Shown here piece by piece: positions 14,687 to 24,722 of a stretch of 64,000 nucleotides of DNA. The position numbers were made by a program, and so were the translations under genes. The notes beneath the pieces were generated by a model that saw nothing but the letters and a program-made list of their open reading frames with translations, was not told the DNA's origin and searched no databases. Location of the stretch: assembly GCA_025210745.1 (NCBI GenBank), contig JAOARC010000037.1, forward strand, positions 310,001-374,000. Reading direction: 5' to 3'. Position 1 is the first letter of the stretch. Each line of letters opens with the position of its first letter. The DNA comes from Bacteriovoracaceae bacterium. GTDB taxonomy: Bacteria > Bdellovibrionota > Bacteriovoracia > Bacteriovoracales > Bacteriovoracaceae.

Positions 14687-16472
14687 TTAAAAGCTCTTTA
14701 ATCGCCTTATCTAATGTTTCTTTATACTTTGTAGATATATCATTATAAGTTGGATATTCAATATCAGGATTAATTCCATCATTTTCAATATACTTTCCAG
14801 TTGATCTAACAATTAAAGACTCTGTTTGTCTTAATACAAGACCACTATTTGGAGCTTGAGTATGAGTTGTAACGTTTCCACCTGCACCCATTGTCTTAGT
14901 TCCAAATACCTTTGCCATCTTATTGTCTTTTAACATTCCAGTAAAGATATCACACATAGAAGCACAACCTTCGTTGGCCATAACAATTGTATTAAATCCT
15001 TCTTTTAATGAAGTATTAACAGAAAATGAAAATGGAAATAATTCACTCATCTTAAACTTTGATGATAAAACTGTCTTTCCTTTGATTTTTTCATCTTCTA
15101 ATTTCATTAACACTCTTCTTGCAATCTCTTTTTTTGCATCAGAATTTGCCGTTAAAGATGTTCTTTCAAAATCATCTAACCAAGTATCATTTAATTTAAA
15201 TTGTAATGTTGGAAGCTCAATTTCTTTAGCAGATAAAGCGTATGCTAGCTTTGTACCAAGCTCTAAAGAACCACCACCATTATCAAGAAGATCTAATATT
15301 AAATGTTTAACATCCATATTTTTAAAGAACTTTAATGTTTCTTTAAACTCCTTTACAGCTGTTGGAGTATCTGAACTTGGAGAAAATGTGTCGATTCTAA
15401 TATAACCCACTTTTATCATTTCATTTGCACTATCTTTTACAAATAAAATTGCTGACGGATAAGTTTTTGCTTTTTCATATACAAATTTTTCCATTGAAAA
15501 AGCACGCTCTTCATTCATTCTCTTGTCTTCATTAGCATCCTTACTTAAAGCCTTTTCATATAATGCAATTAAGTCCCAGCTTGTATTTGCAGAGTACTCA
15601 AAAGAATTTTTATAATCACTATTATTAATATAGTTTCTAATATCCTTTAGAAGCTCATCACTTGTTTGATCTTTTAGAAAAAGATTCTTTAATTTATTGT
15701 GAGAAATATATTTAGAAGCAACAAATGGAAGTAATCCTTCCTTTTCTTCTAACTTATTAAGATCCCCACCTGTTGCCTTAGCAATAGCTTCTTTTTGTTC
15801 TTTATTAAAGATCGCTCTGTCTTTTGTAATCCAAGGAAGGGTAACCACCATTTTCTTTCCAGCTCTTTTAAGATTAATTAGTGCATCCATCTTTGGTGAA
15901 GAAGGCATCTTATCTAAAGCTCTTGTAAATAATGCTGACATTAAACCAGTATAATTAGATTGCTTATTACCTAAATTTCTATAAGGTAAAACGATTGTAT
16001 TAATTGCACTTTTAAGAGTCATTCCATCAAGATGTGTAATTATATCCCCAACCTTTATTGGAAAAGAATCTATATCAGTAATTGTTGGAAGTAATTTCGT
16101 AACTAAAAGGTTTTTACCTTTTCTAACTCCGTTAAAACCTAAATATGAAATCTTTGATCTTCCAGGTAATGAAGACATTGTGATGTTTCCAGATGTATGA
16201 GCATCTTTAAACTCAGCAATAAATTTATGCATCAATCTAAAAAATTCAAAGTTTGTTTGATCTTGCTTAGCTGATTCTAAATACTTTTCTTTAAGCTCTT
16301 TATAATCAAATTTAAAAAGTTTTTCTTTATACTGTGTTGGAGCATAGTTGTGGTCAAACTTAGTAAACATCCAGTGCATGTCAGCAACTCTTTCAGATTC
16401 AGATAATTGTCTTCTTGGAGACTCTGAACAAGATGCAATAACAATTACTACTAATAATAGTAAAATTCTCAT
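14682..16472 (-). CDS. S41-family (tail-specific) protease lipoprotein
   Basis: A 596-residue lipoprotein (signal ending IVIASC). An N-terminal helical part with FKDAHT is followed by a PDZ-like segment (KVGDIITHLDGMTL). The S41 protease domain has LILDLLDNGGGS, the nucleophile serine at about residue 505 in ANEGCASMCDI and the lysine in GTKTMGAGG. Such C-terminal processing proteases act on envelope or incoming proteins. The extra stretch between the PDZ-like region and the protease domain, more than 150 residues, is longer than usual. A GGAGAG site supports the ATG at 16472. The 181-base gap to the divergent gene must hold both promoters. Confidence 0.82.
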   Translation of the reverse strand: MRILLLLVVIVIASCSESPRRQLSESERVADMHWMFTKFDHNYAPTQYKEKLFKFDYKELKEKYLESAKQDQTNFEFFRLMHKFIAEFKDAHTSGNITMSSLPGRSKISYLGFNGVRKGKNLLVTKLLPTITDIDSFPIKVGDIITHLDGMTLKSAINTIVLPYRNLGNKQSNYTGLMSALFTRALDKMPSSPKMDALINLKRAGKKMVVTLPWITKDRAIFNKEQKEAIAKATGGDLNKLEEKEGLLPFVASKYISHNKLKNLFLKDQTSDELLKDIRNYINNSDYKNSFEYSANTSWDLIALYEKALSKDANEDKRMNEERAFSMEKFVYEKAKTYPSAILFVKDSANEMIKVGYIRIDTFSPSSDTPTAVKEFKETLKFFKNMDVKHLILDLLDNGGGSLELGTKLAYALSAKEIELPTLQFKLNDTWLDDFERTSLTANSDAKKEIARRVLMKLEDEKIKGKTVLSSKFKMSELFPFSFSVNTSLKEGFNTIVMANEGCASMCDIFTGMLKDNKMAKVFGTKTMGAGGNVTTHTQAPNSGLVLRQTESLIVRSTGKYIENDGINPDIEYPTYNDISTKYKETLDKAIKELLK

Positions 16473-16653
16473 AATCTCTCCTTACTTTTTGAATATTAAT
16501 TTTTATCCTTTAGTTTAAATACCTGTCAATTACACTGCATTAATTAACTAGCTAACTCATTGATATCATAGAAATATCATGTTAATTTTTATGTTTTAGA
16601 AATGAATAACCGAGAAGTTTAGTAATAAATTAGAATTTTAAGGTATCAAAACT

Positions 16654-17352
16654 ATGAGTAGAATTAACTATATGTGGGATGAAAAAACCGTAGAAGAAAA
16701 TACATACAATAATGTAGAAGCCCTACCAACCCGAAACAATCTTCAAATCCCAAGACGTTTGTTTCATATGGCAAATGGCTCCGTTATAGCAACTCTTTAT
16801 TGGCTATCCTTTTCTCACTCCCAAATGATTAGATTCTTAGGAACTATTGCTTGCTTACTTTATGTAGCGGAACAAATAAGAATCAATTACCCCCAAGTGT
16901 CTGCTAAATTTTTACCTATAACTAAATTTGTTATGAGAGCTGAGGAGCAGCTAAAAGAATCAGCAATGGTTCCTTATGCTTTTGCTGTTTTATTAACAAT
17001 AATTACTTTTCCCAAACCAATAGCCCTAGTTGCAATTTTCACCTTAGCTATTGCTGATCCAATGTCGGCTATTATTGGTATCCGTTTTGGAAAAAGAAAA
17101 ATTGTCTCTCATAAGTCTCTAGAAGGATCAGCTGCATTTTTTATTTCAACACTAATTATATCTAATATTATTCTTTTTAATTTTGTTGATGCATCTGATG
17201 GGATGATTATTCTTCTATCACTATTGATAGCATTTTTTACAAGCTGCTTTGAAATGATACCTTTAAAAATTGATGATAATCTTACCATTCCACTTTTTGT
17301 TTCATTCATTATGTGGATGCTATTTGAATCATTTGGGATTGTTCTTCTTTAA
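16654..17352 (+). CDS. CTP-dependent lipid kinase family protein (SEC59/DGK1-like)
   Basis: A membrane protein of 232 residues with six to seven hydrophobic helices after a soluble start of about 35 residues. The signature of the SEC59/DGK1/VTE5 group is clear: [17 protein letters not shown], then [10 protein letters not shown], and [15 protein letters not shown]. These enzymes phosphorylate lipid alcohols (dolichol, diacylglycerol, phytol) with CTP. A diacylglycerol or isoprenoid alcohol is the likely substrate here, at the inner membrane. Its stop codon overlaps the sdaA start by one base, although no metabolic link is evident. An AAGG lies ten bases before the start. Confidence 0.8.
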   Translation: MSRINYMWDEKTVEENTYNNVEALPTRNNLQIPRRLFHMANGSVIATLYWLSFSHSQMIRFLGTIACLLYVAEQIRINYPQVSAKFLPITKFVMRAEEQLKESAMVPYAFAVLLTIITFPKPIALVAIFTLAIADPMSAIIGIRFGKRKIVSHKSLEGSAAFFISTLIISNIILFNFVDASDGMIILLSLLIAFFTSCFEMIPLKIDDNLTIPLFVSFIMWMLFESFGIVLL

Positions 17353-18737
17353 TGAACTTAAGCTTTGATGATATATTTAAAGTTGGAATAGGGCCATCGA
17401 GTTCACATACAGTTGGACCAATGAAAGCAGCTTTTATTTTCTTAAAAGAAATTAGAAAAAAAAGAAAACTTAAAAAAATCAAAACTGTAAAGTGCGATTT
17501 ATATGGCTCTCTTGCATTAACAGGTAAAGGACATGGAACTGATAAAGCTGTATTACTTGGCTTAAGTGGTTATAAGCCAAGCTCAATAGCATCAAATGAA
17601 ATTGATACCATCTTAAAAAACATAAAAGATAAAAAGAAAATTGATTGTAAAAGCTTTAAAATAGAATTTGATTTTAATCAAAAAAGTGATATTAAATTTC
17701 ACAGAAGGGTTTCACTACCATTCCATCCAAATGCCATGGCCATTGCTGCTTTTGATAAAGATAATAACGAAATTTATAGACAAACATACTACTCTGTTGG
17801 TGGTGGCTTTATTATTAATGAAGATCAGATAGATCATGAGGCTACAGATCTTTTAAAGCCTAAAAAGCTAAAGTATAGATTTTCAAGTGCAAAAGAGCTT
17901 TTAGATTTATGTAAAAAAAATAAAATTACCATCTCTCAGTTAATGTTTAAAAATGAATGTTCTTTATATAAAAAGGATATTGCCTATCAAAACATACTTA
18001 GCATCTGGAATGTAATGGATGAATGTGTGCTAAATGGGTTACATAGTGAAGGAATCCTGCCAGGTGGGTTAAAAGTAAAAAGAAGAGCTCCTAGTATCTT
18101 TAAAAATCTTACCAAAAATATGGAAAAAAACTTAAGTGATAACTTAAGTGTACTTGATTGGGTTAATTTATATGCTCTAGCTGTAAACGAAGAAAATGCA
18201 GCTGGAGGAAAAGTCGTAACTGCACCAACAAATGGAGCTGCTGGCATAATTCCAGCTGTGCTTAAGTATTATTTAAACTTTTATCCAAGAGCAAGTGAAC
18301 AAGGTATTGTTGATTTCTTATTAACAGCTGCTGCTATTGCTATTCTTTATAAAGAAAATGCTTCTATTAGTGGAGCTGAAGTAGGTTGCCAAGGAGAAGT
18401 TGGAGTTGCATGTTCTATGGCAGCTGGTGCTTTAACGGCAGTAATGGGAGGGAGTTTATCCCAAGTAACTAATGCTGCTGAAATTGCGATGGAACATAAC
18501 CTTGGACTTACATGCGACCCTATTGGTGGCCTTGTACAAATACCATGCATTGAACGTAACGCTATGGGAGCAATAAAAGCTATAAATGCGACAAGAATAG
18601 CTCTACAAGGAGATGGTTCTCACTTTGTTTCACTAGATAAAGTTATTAAAACAATGAAACAAACTGGAAAAGATATGAAAAAGCAGTATAAAGAAACCAG
18701 TAGAGGTGGACTTGCCGTTAATCTACCAGAATGCTAA
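17352..18737 (+). CDS. sdaA: L-serine ammonia-lyase, iron-sulphur type
   Basis: Single-chain serine deaminase (461 residues) converting L-serine to pyruvate and ammonia. The beta domain begins with [15 protein letters not shown]. The three cysteines that hold the oxygen-sensitive 4Fe-4S cluster appear in GCQGEVG and in [12 protein letters not shown]. Also typical are [14 protein letters not shown] and the C-terminal [11 protein letters not shown]. The start codon overlaps the preceding stop (TAATG), so translation is probably coupled to the lipid kinase gene. Together with the hut genes it fits use of amino acids as a carbon source. A hairpin follows. Confidence 0.93.
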   Translation: MNLSFDDIFKVGIGPSSSHTVGPMKAAFIFLKEIRKKRKLKKIKTVKCDLYGSLALTGKGHGTDKAVLLGLSGYKPSSIASNEIDTILKNIKDKKKIDCKSFKIEFDFNQKSDIKFHRRVSLPFHPNAMAIAAFDKDNNEIYRQTYYSVGGGFIINEDQIDHEATDLLKPKKLKYRFSSAKELLDLCKKNKITISQLMFKNECSLYKKDIAYQNILSIWNVMDECVLNGLHSEGILPGGLKVKRRAPSIFKNLTKNMEKNLSDNLSVLDWVNLYALAVNEENAAGGKVVTAPTNGAAGIIPAVLKYYLNFYPRASEQGIVDFLLTAAAIAILYKENASISGAEVGCQGEVGVACSMAAGALTAVMGGSLSQVTNAAEIAMEHNLGLTCDPIGGLVQIPCIERNAMGAIKAINATRIALQGDGSHFVSLDKVIKTMKQTGKDMKKQYKETSRGGLAVNLPEC

Positions 18738-18739
18738 AT

Positions 18740-18780
18740 GACCTCTAAGCTTTCATCTAAACTTTAGAGGTCGCTCTATT
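18740..18780. terminator. Hairpin terminator between convergent genes
   Basis: GACCTCTAA (18740-18748) pairs with TTAGAGGTC (18764-18772) over a 15-base loop, followed by GCTCTATTTT. It suits the plus-strand sdaA transcript; on the minus strand the T tail is poor. Confidence 0.65.
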
Positions 18781-20031
18781 TTAGCGTTTTCTATAAACTC
18801 TAAACATAACTTTTCTATCAGTATTTTTATTTACCGTTTGCTTATCAGCTTTCTCATTTCCATAGGAAACAACTTCAATAATATCTTTTGATACTCCAGC
18901 TTTTATTAATGCAGCTGTAACTTCTTGTGCCCTCTTCTTTCCTAAGTATTTATTTATTTTCACAGAACCAACTGTACTTGCGTATCCCTCAATAACAATT
19001 TTGCTTATATAAGGATCATTTGCAATATCCTTTTTCATTTCCTTAAGCTTTTCCATTTCTATATCAGTTATATCAAACTTGCCTGTTTCAAAGTAAATAT
19101 TAAACAATTTATAAATTCGCCCAAACTTCTTTTCTTCTCTTTTAACTTTTTCAGATTTTTCTTTTCCAGAAGGAAAATATTTATAACCAGCATAAATTCT
19201 TAAATCATTCGCATCATCTTCATTTGTCGACCCTGCTCCTACACCTAAGAAAGTTGCCGCTTGTGTTGAATGGCCATATCTTAAACCAACACTACCCTCA
19301 CTAGGAGCTTGTACATTATTAGACTCATAGGGTGTATCTCTAAAAAATTCAGCTGTAAAATCCCAGTTTCCAACAAGAGGGATTAAAGCTCCTACAGAAA
19401 AGTGAAATTGACTTTCATGATCTACGATCTGCCCATTTTTCTCGTAGATCGCGCCTGTATTTGCTTTATGTCCTAAGTTTATAGCTAACTGAAAAAAGCT
19501 AAACGCTTTATCAAGAGCAAAACCTAAATAATAACCAATTTCATCAGTAGAAAGATAAGCGTTTTCTTCACCTGTAGGTATATATAGTCTAGGTGTAAAA
19601 GCTACTGCTAATCGACTTTTTTCAAAAAACTTGTATTTTAAATCTATTGTTGTATCGCCTAAAGAAAAGTCTTTTTCTTCATCATTTGAATTTGAATCAT
19701 AAGGAATTGAATTTTGATATGTAAAAAATGTACTGAGTCCTAATTGTAAATTTTTATTAAACTTATATGCTCCACCTAAGTTAAAAGTGTGCATCCAAGA
19801 AATTATATCCTGCGATCTATTATTATTATCGATCTCAACAAAAGGAGCTCTTACATAGTTATAGCTACCAACTAAAATATACTTATAATCATTTGAAATT
19901 AAGCCCTCATCTAAAATTCCATCTTCTAAAGTTGCAAATGTAGGGCTATTTGAAAAGTGAAACTTTTGTAAGTTAATACCATAAGCGCTTAATCCCAACA
20001 ATGAGATAAACAAAAACGTCCATGTTTTCAT
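18781..20031 (-). CDS. OmpA-family outer-membrane protein
   Basis: A 416-residue protein with a signal peptide, a beta-barrel of about 260 residues, and an OmpA C-terminal domain (residues 300-416). The latter has IYFETGKFDIT, IEGYASTVGS and N-x-x-L-x-x-x-R-A, and ends with KNTDRKVMF, so it should bind murein. The usual aspartate of GHTDSxGS is replaced in part (GYASTVGS), which may weaken the diaminopimelate contact. It would anchor the outer membrane to the cell wall. The next gene upstream on the same strand is a lipoprotein 15 bases away, so they are likely cotranscribed. Confidence 0.8.
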   Translation of the reverse strand: MKTWTFLFISLLGLSAYGINLQKFHFSNSPTFATLEDGILDEGLISNDYKYILVGSYNYVRAPFVEIDNNNRSQDIISWMHTFNLGGAYKFNKNLQLGLSTFFTYQNSIPYDSNSNDEEKDFSLGDTTIDLKYKFFEKSRLAVAFTPRLYIPTGEENAYLSTDEIGYYLGFALDKAFSFFQLAINLGHKANTGAIYEKNGQIVDHESQFHFSVGALIPLVGNWDFTAEFFRDTPYESNNVQAPSEGSVGLRYGHSTQAATFLGVGAGSTNEDDANDLRIYAGYKYFPSGKEKSEKVKREEKKFGRIYKLFNIYFETGKFDITDIEMEKLKEMKKDIANDPYISKIVIEGYASTVGSVKINKYLGKKRAQEVTAALIKAGVSKDIIEVVSYGNEKADKQTVNKNTDRKVMFRVYRKR

Positions 20032-20046
20032 TTTAATATCCTTTTT

Positions 20047-21477
20047 TTATAAGTTACATGCTTTAGTATATTTTACATTTAACTGCGGTATTTGTTCAAG
20101 CTTAATGTCATCTGCAAATACAACCCTTAACTTATTATTCTCTTTAGCATTTTTCTTTATAGTTGATACTTTTTCTCCATAAAGTTCATCAAAATCAAAA
20201 GTTCTCGTTAGCCTTCTAAATTCGACATCTTCAAATCTCTGAATAGAACTTTCACTCATTATAACATTTGAAAATACCTTATTTGTATATTCATAAGACT
20301 TATCAACATGCTTAACATAACTTGATCTTCCTAGAAAACTTTGCCCACTACAAAGTTTACTAGAAGTTTCACACATAATTTCAGTTCTATGAAAAACTTC
20401 GTGCTCACCAGGAGAAATACTCTTTAACAAATTTGTATGCATCTCTATATTTTTAACTTCTCCCTTATTTTTAGGTAAATTATAAGAAACAACAACCTGA
20501 GCATCTTCAACATAATTGATAGAATAATCTAATGGCTTTATAAACTTATTAAAGTCTAAGTTTGCAATTGCCTCTAGCTTTAATTGAGTATTACTTCTTT
20601 CAACAAAATAAGGTAAGTTTTCACTATCCTCCTTAGTAAGTTCATTTCTGCTTTTTGGAAAAATTGCTTTATCATGTATAAGTTCACACTGCTCAATAGC
20701 ATCAGCCTTTCCTATTAGTTTTACATTTAATGCTTTTTTAGCCTTATCTTCAAACTCAACGATAAGATTATCTTCATACTGCCCAACTAAATTTGGGTCA
20801 AATGTAACCTCAATTAAGCAATAACCAGGTGCTAAAGACTCACAAAGAACTCCTTCTTTAACAGAAAATACTGAATCCTCAGCCAACGACAACTTTGTGA
20901 TCTTTGCGCCTTTATCTAACTTTAAAACTAGATCTTTTTTATAATCACTTCCAACACCAACAACTCCATAATCTAATTCTTTGTCGATATCTCTATTAAC
21001 CTTAACACCATCACTTTGTGTTCTTTTATTAACACCAATAAGATTTATATTAAAATCTTTAATAGCGCTCGATTCTTTACCTTCAAAAGAAGCCTTTATA
21101 GGAAATCTTAACTTTCCAGCTTTAGAAACCTTAATTTTAGCATTGATAGAAACTTGCTCGCCAGCAACAACAGAGCTAACAGGAAGGGCAATAATACTAA
21201 TGTCTTTATCATCGATATCAAATTTTAGTTTATTGATTGTTACCTCTGAAACATTTTTTAAAACAAAAGCAAAATCTAAAGTCTCACCGATAGTATGTAC
21301 ACCTAAATCAATATCATCAATATCAACATCTAAAATTGCTTTTTTAGCCTTCACACCTTCAATTGGTCTTACTTTGGAAATAATACTCGAAGATTTATTC
21401 TTACCAACATATGCATTTTTACCACATGATGAAAGAATTAAAGTCCCCAATAACAACATTGTCGATTTTTTTCGCAT
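20047..21477 (-). CDS. Lipoprotein with choice-of-anchor-D/ASH-like domains
   Basis: A 476-residue lipoprotein (lipobox ILSSC). Two immunoglobulin-like domains of the ASH/choice-of-anchor-D class follow: the first around 50-150 opens with DVDIDDIDLGVHTIGET, the second around 160-260 opens with LDYGVVGVGSDYKKDLVLK and contains CLIEVTFDPNLVGQY, a typical P-x-x-x-G-x-Y ending. The remaining 200 residues have no recognisable domain but hold several cysteines. Such proteins are surface-exposed binding scaffolds. It sits directly upstream of the OmpA-type gene and has an AAGGAG site before the ATG. Confidence 0.72.
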   Translation of the reverse strand: MRKKSTMLLLGTLILSSCGKNAYVGKNKSSSIISKVRPIEGVKAKKAILDVDIDDIDLGVHTIGETLDFAFVLKNVSEVTINKLKFDIDDKDISIIALPVSSVVAGEQVSINAKIKVSKAGKLRFPIKASFEGKESSAIKDFNINLIGVNKRTQSDGVKVNRDIDKELDYGVVGVGSDYKKDLVLKLDKGAKITKLSLAEDSVFSVKEGVLCESLAPGYCLIEVTFDPNLVGQYEDNLIVEFEDKAKKALNVKLIGKADAIEQCELIHDKAIFPKSRNELTKEDSENLPYFVERSNTQLKLEAIANLDFNKFIKPLDYSINYVEDAQVVVSYNLPKNKGEVKNIEMHTNLLKSISPGEHEVFHRTEIMCETSSKLCSGQSFLGRSSYVKHVDKSYEYTNKVFSNVIMSESSIQRFEDVEFRRLTRTFDFDELYGEKVSTIKKNAKENNKLRVVFADDIKLEQIPQLNVKYTKACNL

Positions 21478-21586
21478 TTTATGCTCCTTCTATATAAATA
21501 ACTATACTGAAGCAATTTTGTTGCCATATAAGGCTTTCATTTATTGGGGTTTATTTAATATTTAATATAAATATTTTTACAGATGA

Positions 21587-22996
21587 CTAATCTTTATACA
21601 GTTTTTCATCAATTTCGAATAAATTTTCTACAAATTGATCTATATCTTTATATGTCGTTATATTATTTATAAATACAAATCTAAAAAATATGGTTCCATC
21701 TTTAAGACGACTAAAATTAACCATTGATTTTCCAGAACGCAATAACGCAAACCTTAGATCATAATTGTATTGATTAATATCAAGATCATTTCTCTTGGGG
21801 ATAACTTGAAAGCATAGATTCAAATAACGAGGCTCACATATCAGTTTTAAGCGAGGATGCTCTTTAACCAAAGAAAGCATATACATGGCTTTATCATATT
21901 GGCGCTCAACTAATTCTTTATACCCATCTTGCCCTAAATGTCTCCACTGTAGCCACATTTTTAAAGCATCAACTTTTCTACCACATTGTAAGGACATTCC
22001 CCCCGTATCAAATTCACTATTTTCATAATCATGAAACAAATACTTTGTTCCACCTCCAGAGTTTGCCTGATAGAGAGCTCCTACGTGCTTCGTAAGAATA
22101 AAGGAAGTTACAAGAGCACTTCCCATCAATTTATGAGAATCCCAGGTAACAGAATCCACATCTTTAATCCCCTTCATCAAATAATCATACTTGTCACTAA
22201 AAAGAACTGGTCCACCCCAAGCAGCATCAACATGATGCCAAAGAGAATATTTTTTCGCAACAATGTCATTATTTAGAATATTATCAAATGCTCCTAGCAC
22301 TGTCGTTCCCGCAGTCGATGCGATCATCAATGGTGTATAGCTTTTAGCAAGGTCTTTTTGTATTAACTCTTCTAAAGTACTACTACACATTATACCATCA
22401 CGATTAGACTTAACTGCTATCAAATTAGAGTGTCCAATTCCCATTAAATTTACCGCTTTTTGAAAGGAGTAATGTGCTTGATCAGAAACGTATATCCTAA
22501 ATTTTTTGTTTGAGTTTCCATTTTGCTTAACTTCTTCAAAAGCTTTAGATCTAGCCAAATGAATTGCCAACATATTAGCATTACTACCACCGGTAACCAT
22601 TATTCCTTCTCCATGAGAAAATCCAATAAGGTCATTTAAGCTTTTAACTAATTCTTTTTCTAAAATTGAAGCAATTGGAGCAACTTCATAAGTGGCCATA
22701 GTTGTATTTGTTATATAAGAAACTATTTCTCCAACAAATGCTGGAAAAGAAAAACCTCCATAAAGTTGGTTGTTAAACTGAGGATGAGTTGTTCTAACAG
22801 CATATTTCATATAAGACCTAACATCATCAAGAATACTTTGATAATCTCCAGGTCGCCCATTCAAAGAAAGATCGATATGATCTCTAACTTCTGTACCCTT
22901 CAGATAATTTACAACAGGAGTGCTCTTTTTCTGATTTTCTTTTAAATATTGCTCAACTAAACTAATTAATTCATGCCAAAAATTTTCTTTATTCAT
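21587..22996 (-). CDS. Pyridoxal-phosphate group II decarboxylase
   Basis: A 469-residue PLP enzyme of the glutamate/aspartate/sulfinoalanine decarboxylase group. The PLP lysine is K289 in DSHKLMG, the aspartate that binds the pyridine nitrogen is D257 in HHVDAAWGG, and the stacking histidine is H175 in DQAHYS. The substrate is not determined; the group includes glutamate decarboxylase, aspartate 1-decarboxylase PanP (beta-alanine for coenzyme A) and cysteine sulfinate decarboxylase. No amino acid antiporter is nearby, which argues against acid resistance. A TATAAT lies shortly before the ATG at 22996, and no ribosome site is seen. Confidence 0.85.
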   Translation of the reverse strand: MNKENFWHELISLVEQYLKENQKKSTPVVNYLKGTEVRDHIDLSLNGRPGDYQSILDDVRSYMKYAVRTTHPQFNNQLYGGFSFPAFVGEIVSYITNTTMATYEVAPIASILEKELVKSLNDLIGFSHGEGIMVTGGSNANMLAIHLARSKAFEEVKQNGNSNKKFRIYVSDQAHYSFQKAVNLMGIGHSNLIAVKSNRDGIMCSSTLEELIQKDLAKSYTPLMIASTAGTTVLGAFDNILNNDIVAKKYSLWHHVDAAWGGPVLFSDKYDYLMKGIKDVDSVTWDSHKLMGSALVTSFILTKHVGALYQANSGGGTKYLFHDYENSEFDTGGMSLQCGRKVDALKMWLQWRHLGQDGYKELVERQYDKAMYMLSLVKEHPRLKLICEPRYLNLCFQVIPKRNDLDINQYNYDLRFALLRSGKSMVNFSRLKDGTIFFRFVFINNITTYKDIDQFVENLFEIDEKLYKD

Positions 22997-23028
22997 GGCA
23001 TGATATTATAATGAATAGGATGTTTTTA

Positions 23029-23838
23029 CTATGAATTAAAATTATACCCAAAAGAAGGATTTTCTTCTGCTTGCTCAGTAGACTCTATTTCATTTTGCTC
23101 ATAATTTTGTGAATTATCAACATTTTCAACAGCTAATTGTGAATTATTATTTTGTTGATCCATTTGCCAATTTTGAGTGTTTTCATAATGATCTTGAGCA
23201 TACTCAAGCCCTTGTCCAGAAGTTTTAAACTCCATTTTCATTCCTTGATACTGAGAATCATTAGATAAAACGACAGTAAAAGCATTTTTTCCTGACTCAT
23301 AAAGCATTCCACTTCTTACTTCACCTGTTGCAGGATCATCATATGTAAAAACATTTCCTACCATTCTATCATATGTGTTGATTTCTATTTGATCACCATT
23401 TGGAAGATTAACAAAGATCTCTTCTATAACACCATCTACAGTTTTTGCACTCCCAGAGAATGTTCCTTCTTTTAACTTTTTCTTATGAAATACCTTTGCT
23501 AATGTTAAGTTTAAATCTTCCTTGATTGTTGGATCTAAAACTTTTTGCTCTTTTTCAAAAACTCTCTTTGAAGTTTTTGAAGAAGATTTTGCTAAAACTT
23601 TAGTTGTATTTTTTCTCTTATTTTCAATTAAAGATTCCCATTTTCTAGTTGAAGCAGCCATTCTACCGATTGTAACTTTACCATTAACTTCATCTAATCT
23701 TTTGGAAAAAGCAACTCCCATATTTTCACTCATAAAAGAGTTATTATTAATCACAACAGAGTTATATGCTGTAAGAGTCAAGCCTAAAACGAATGAACTA
23801 GATCCTAAAATAATTGCCATTTTTTTTAATACTTTCAT
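23029..23838 (-). CDS. Secreted protein with a Q/N-rich C-terminal tail
   Basis: The start at the ATG of 23838, with AGGAG before it, gives 269 residues. A longer frame begins upstream but would put 27 residues before a good signal peptide. After the signal, a basic region of about 90 residues with Lys/Thr/Ser repeats is followed by a compact beta-rich domain (residues 120-210) and an acidic, Gln/Asn-rich tail of about 55 residues. No family is recognised. The tail is the type found in surface or biofilm proteins. It ends 32 bases beyond the decarboxylase start on the same strand. Confidence 0.6.
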   Translation of the reverse strand: MKVLKKMAIILGSSSFVLGLTLTAYNSVVINNNSFMSENMGVAFSKRLDEVNGKVTIGRMAASTRKWESLIENKRKNTTKVLAKSSSKTSKRVFEKEQKVLDPTIKEDLNLTLAKVFHKKKLKEGTFSGSAKTVDGVIEEIFVNLPNGDQIEINTYDRMVGNVFTYDDPATGEVRSGMLYESGKNAFTVVLSNDSQYQGMKMEFKTSGQGLEYAQDHYENTQNWQMDQQNNNSQLAVENVDNSQNYEQNEIESTEQAEENPSFGYNFNS

Positions 23839-23987
23839 ACTTAACTCCTGTGCCTTATATAAAGCAAGGAGTGTGCCAAAAGAAAGAGGATCTAAGTTAC
23901 TGAAAACACAACTCAACAAAGGGTTAAACTAGTGTAAAAAATCTACAATGTCTAAAAATCAGACGATATTACAACTTATTGAGACTA

Positions 23988-24179
23988 TTAAGGAAAATCT
24001 ATCTTTATTCCCATATAATCAGCATGGCTCGATCTAAACCTCTTAATCGCTATAGCAACAAGATCATCAGTGCTCATTCCAGAGTTTTCAGACATTACTT
24101 TTAAATCTTCAACCAATTGTTTTTCAATATTTACATTTAATTGATCTAATTCACCTTGATTATGCTCTTGTGTTTTCAT
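23988..24179 (-). CDS. Ribbon-helix-helix (CopG-like) protein
   Basis: A 63-residue protein whose central part, LNVNIEKQLVEDLKVMSEN, matches the ribbon-helix-helix pattern of a short strand followed by two helices (second helix SGMSTDDLVAIAIKRFR). Such proteins dimerise and bind DNA through the strand. It is the last gene of the mrp unit, 3 bases after the DUF4388 gene, with GAGG before the ATG. The target is unknown. The usual toxin partner of RHH antitoxins is absent, so a regulator of its own operon or of Fe-S genes is one option, but unproven. Confidence 0.6.
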   Translation of the reverse strand: MKTQEHNQGELDQLNVNIEKQLVEDLKVMSENSGMSTDDLVAIAIKRFRSSHADYMGIKIDFP

Positions 24180-24182
24180 CTT

Positions 24183-24719
24183 TTACCTCACAACCTTTAT
24201 AATCTTATCCCTTCTTAATCTAACAAGAATTGATGTCAGTTCATCTTCACTTAAAACAGTGTTTTTATATATATCTTCAACTTTATTATAATCACATATA
24301 AGTTTCAAGATATCGAATTCCTTATAAGTAAAATTCACAAAGTTCAAAGCCTCTTTAGCATCTATTAATATTTTTAGATTCATTGGAGGTTTAAGATTTT
24401 GCGAATTCTTTATAAGCTCAATATGTTTTTTTACTTTGCGCTTTAAAGTTGCTAATGGAAAATGTATTTTTCTTTCTAAGGTATCAATCATTTCTGGCTC
24501 AACAATATACTTTAAAGCTTGATCATTAAACTCCGCTTCAAATATTCTAAGAAAAGCATCTATACCTTCAAGTTTATTTAATTTTGCATTAACAACACTT
24601 CCACTTTCTATAAAGATAGAAGCTATATACTGTCCTTGCTCCTCATCTAATAAGTTAACTTTTCCAGTAAAACCTAAAAAGTGTTGCTCTTCTAAAATAC
24701 TAAAAAGATTCTCTTGCAT
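24183..24719 (-). CDS. DUF4388-domain protein
   Basis: This 178-residue cytoplasmic protein has the DUF4388 pattern: LGFTGKVNLLDEEQGQYIAS followed by FIESGSVVNAKLNKLEG and a F-L-R-I-F segment. The family is often found with response-regulator and gliding/pilus signalling systems in Deltaproteobacteria-type genomes, but its exact role is not known. The C-terminal part forms a small helical region. It lies between mrp and an RHH regulator gene with almost no spacing, so all three are likely one operon. Confidence 0.6.
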   Translation of the reverse strand: MQENLFSILEEQHFLGFTGKVNLLDEEQGQYIASIFIESGSVVNAKLNKLEGIDAFLRIFEAEFNDQALKYIVEPEMIDTLERKIHFPLATLKRKVKKHIELIKNSQNLKPPMNLKILIDAKEALNFVNFTYKEFDILKLICDYNKVEDIYKNTVLSEDELTSILVRLRRDKIIKVVR

Positions 24720-24722
24720 TAT

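Noticed and set aside
14923-15405. Plus-strand open frame of 160 codons
   Set aside because: Shadow of the S41 protease gene; serine- and leucine-rich composition typical of antisense frames.
16473-16653. Possible riboswitch or small gene in the 181-base divergent gap
   Set aside because: No conserved fold or start was recognised; it probably holds only two promoters.
20981-21565. Plus-strand open frame of 194 codons
   Set aside because: It lies opposite the choice-of-anchor-D lipoprotein gene, whose composition, signal peptide and domains are convincing. The opposite frame has no domain and no ribosome site.
23522-23932. Plus-strand open frame of 136 codons
   Set aside because: Shadow of the Q/N-tailed secreted gene; no start signal and no domain.
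23988-24179. RHH protein as an antitoxin
   Set aside because: No toxin-like gene is adjacent; neighbours are DUF4388 and mrp.
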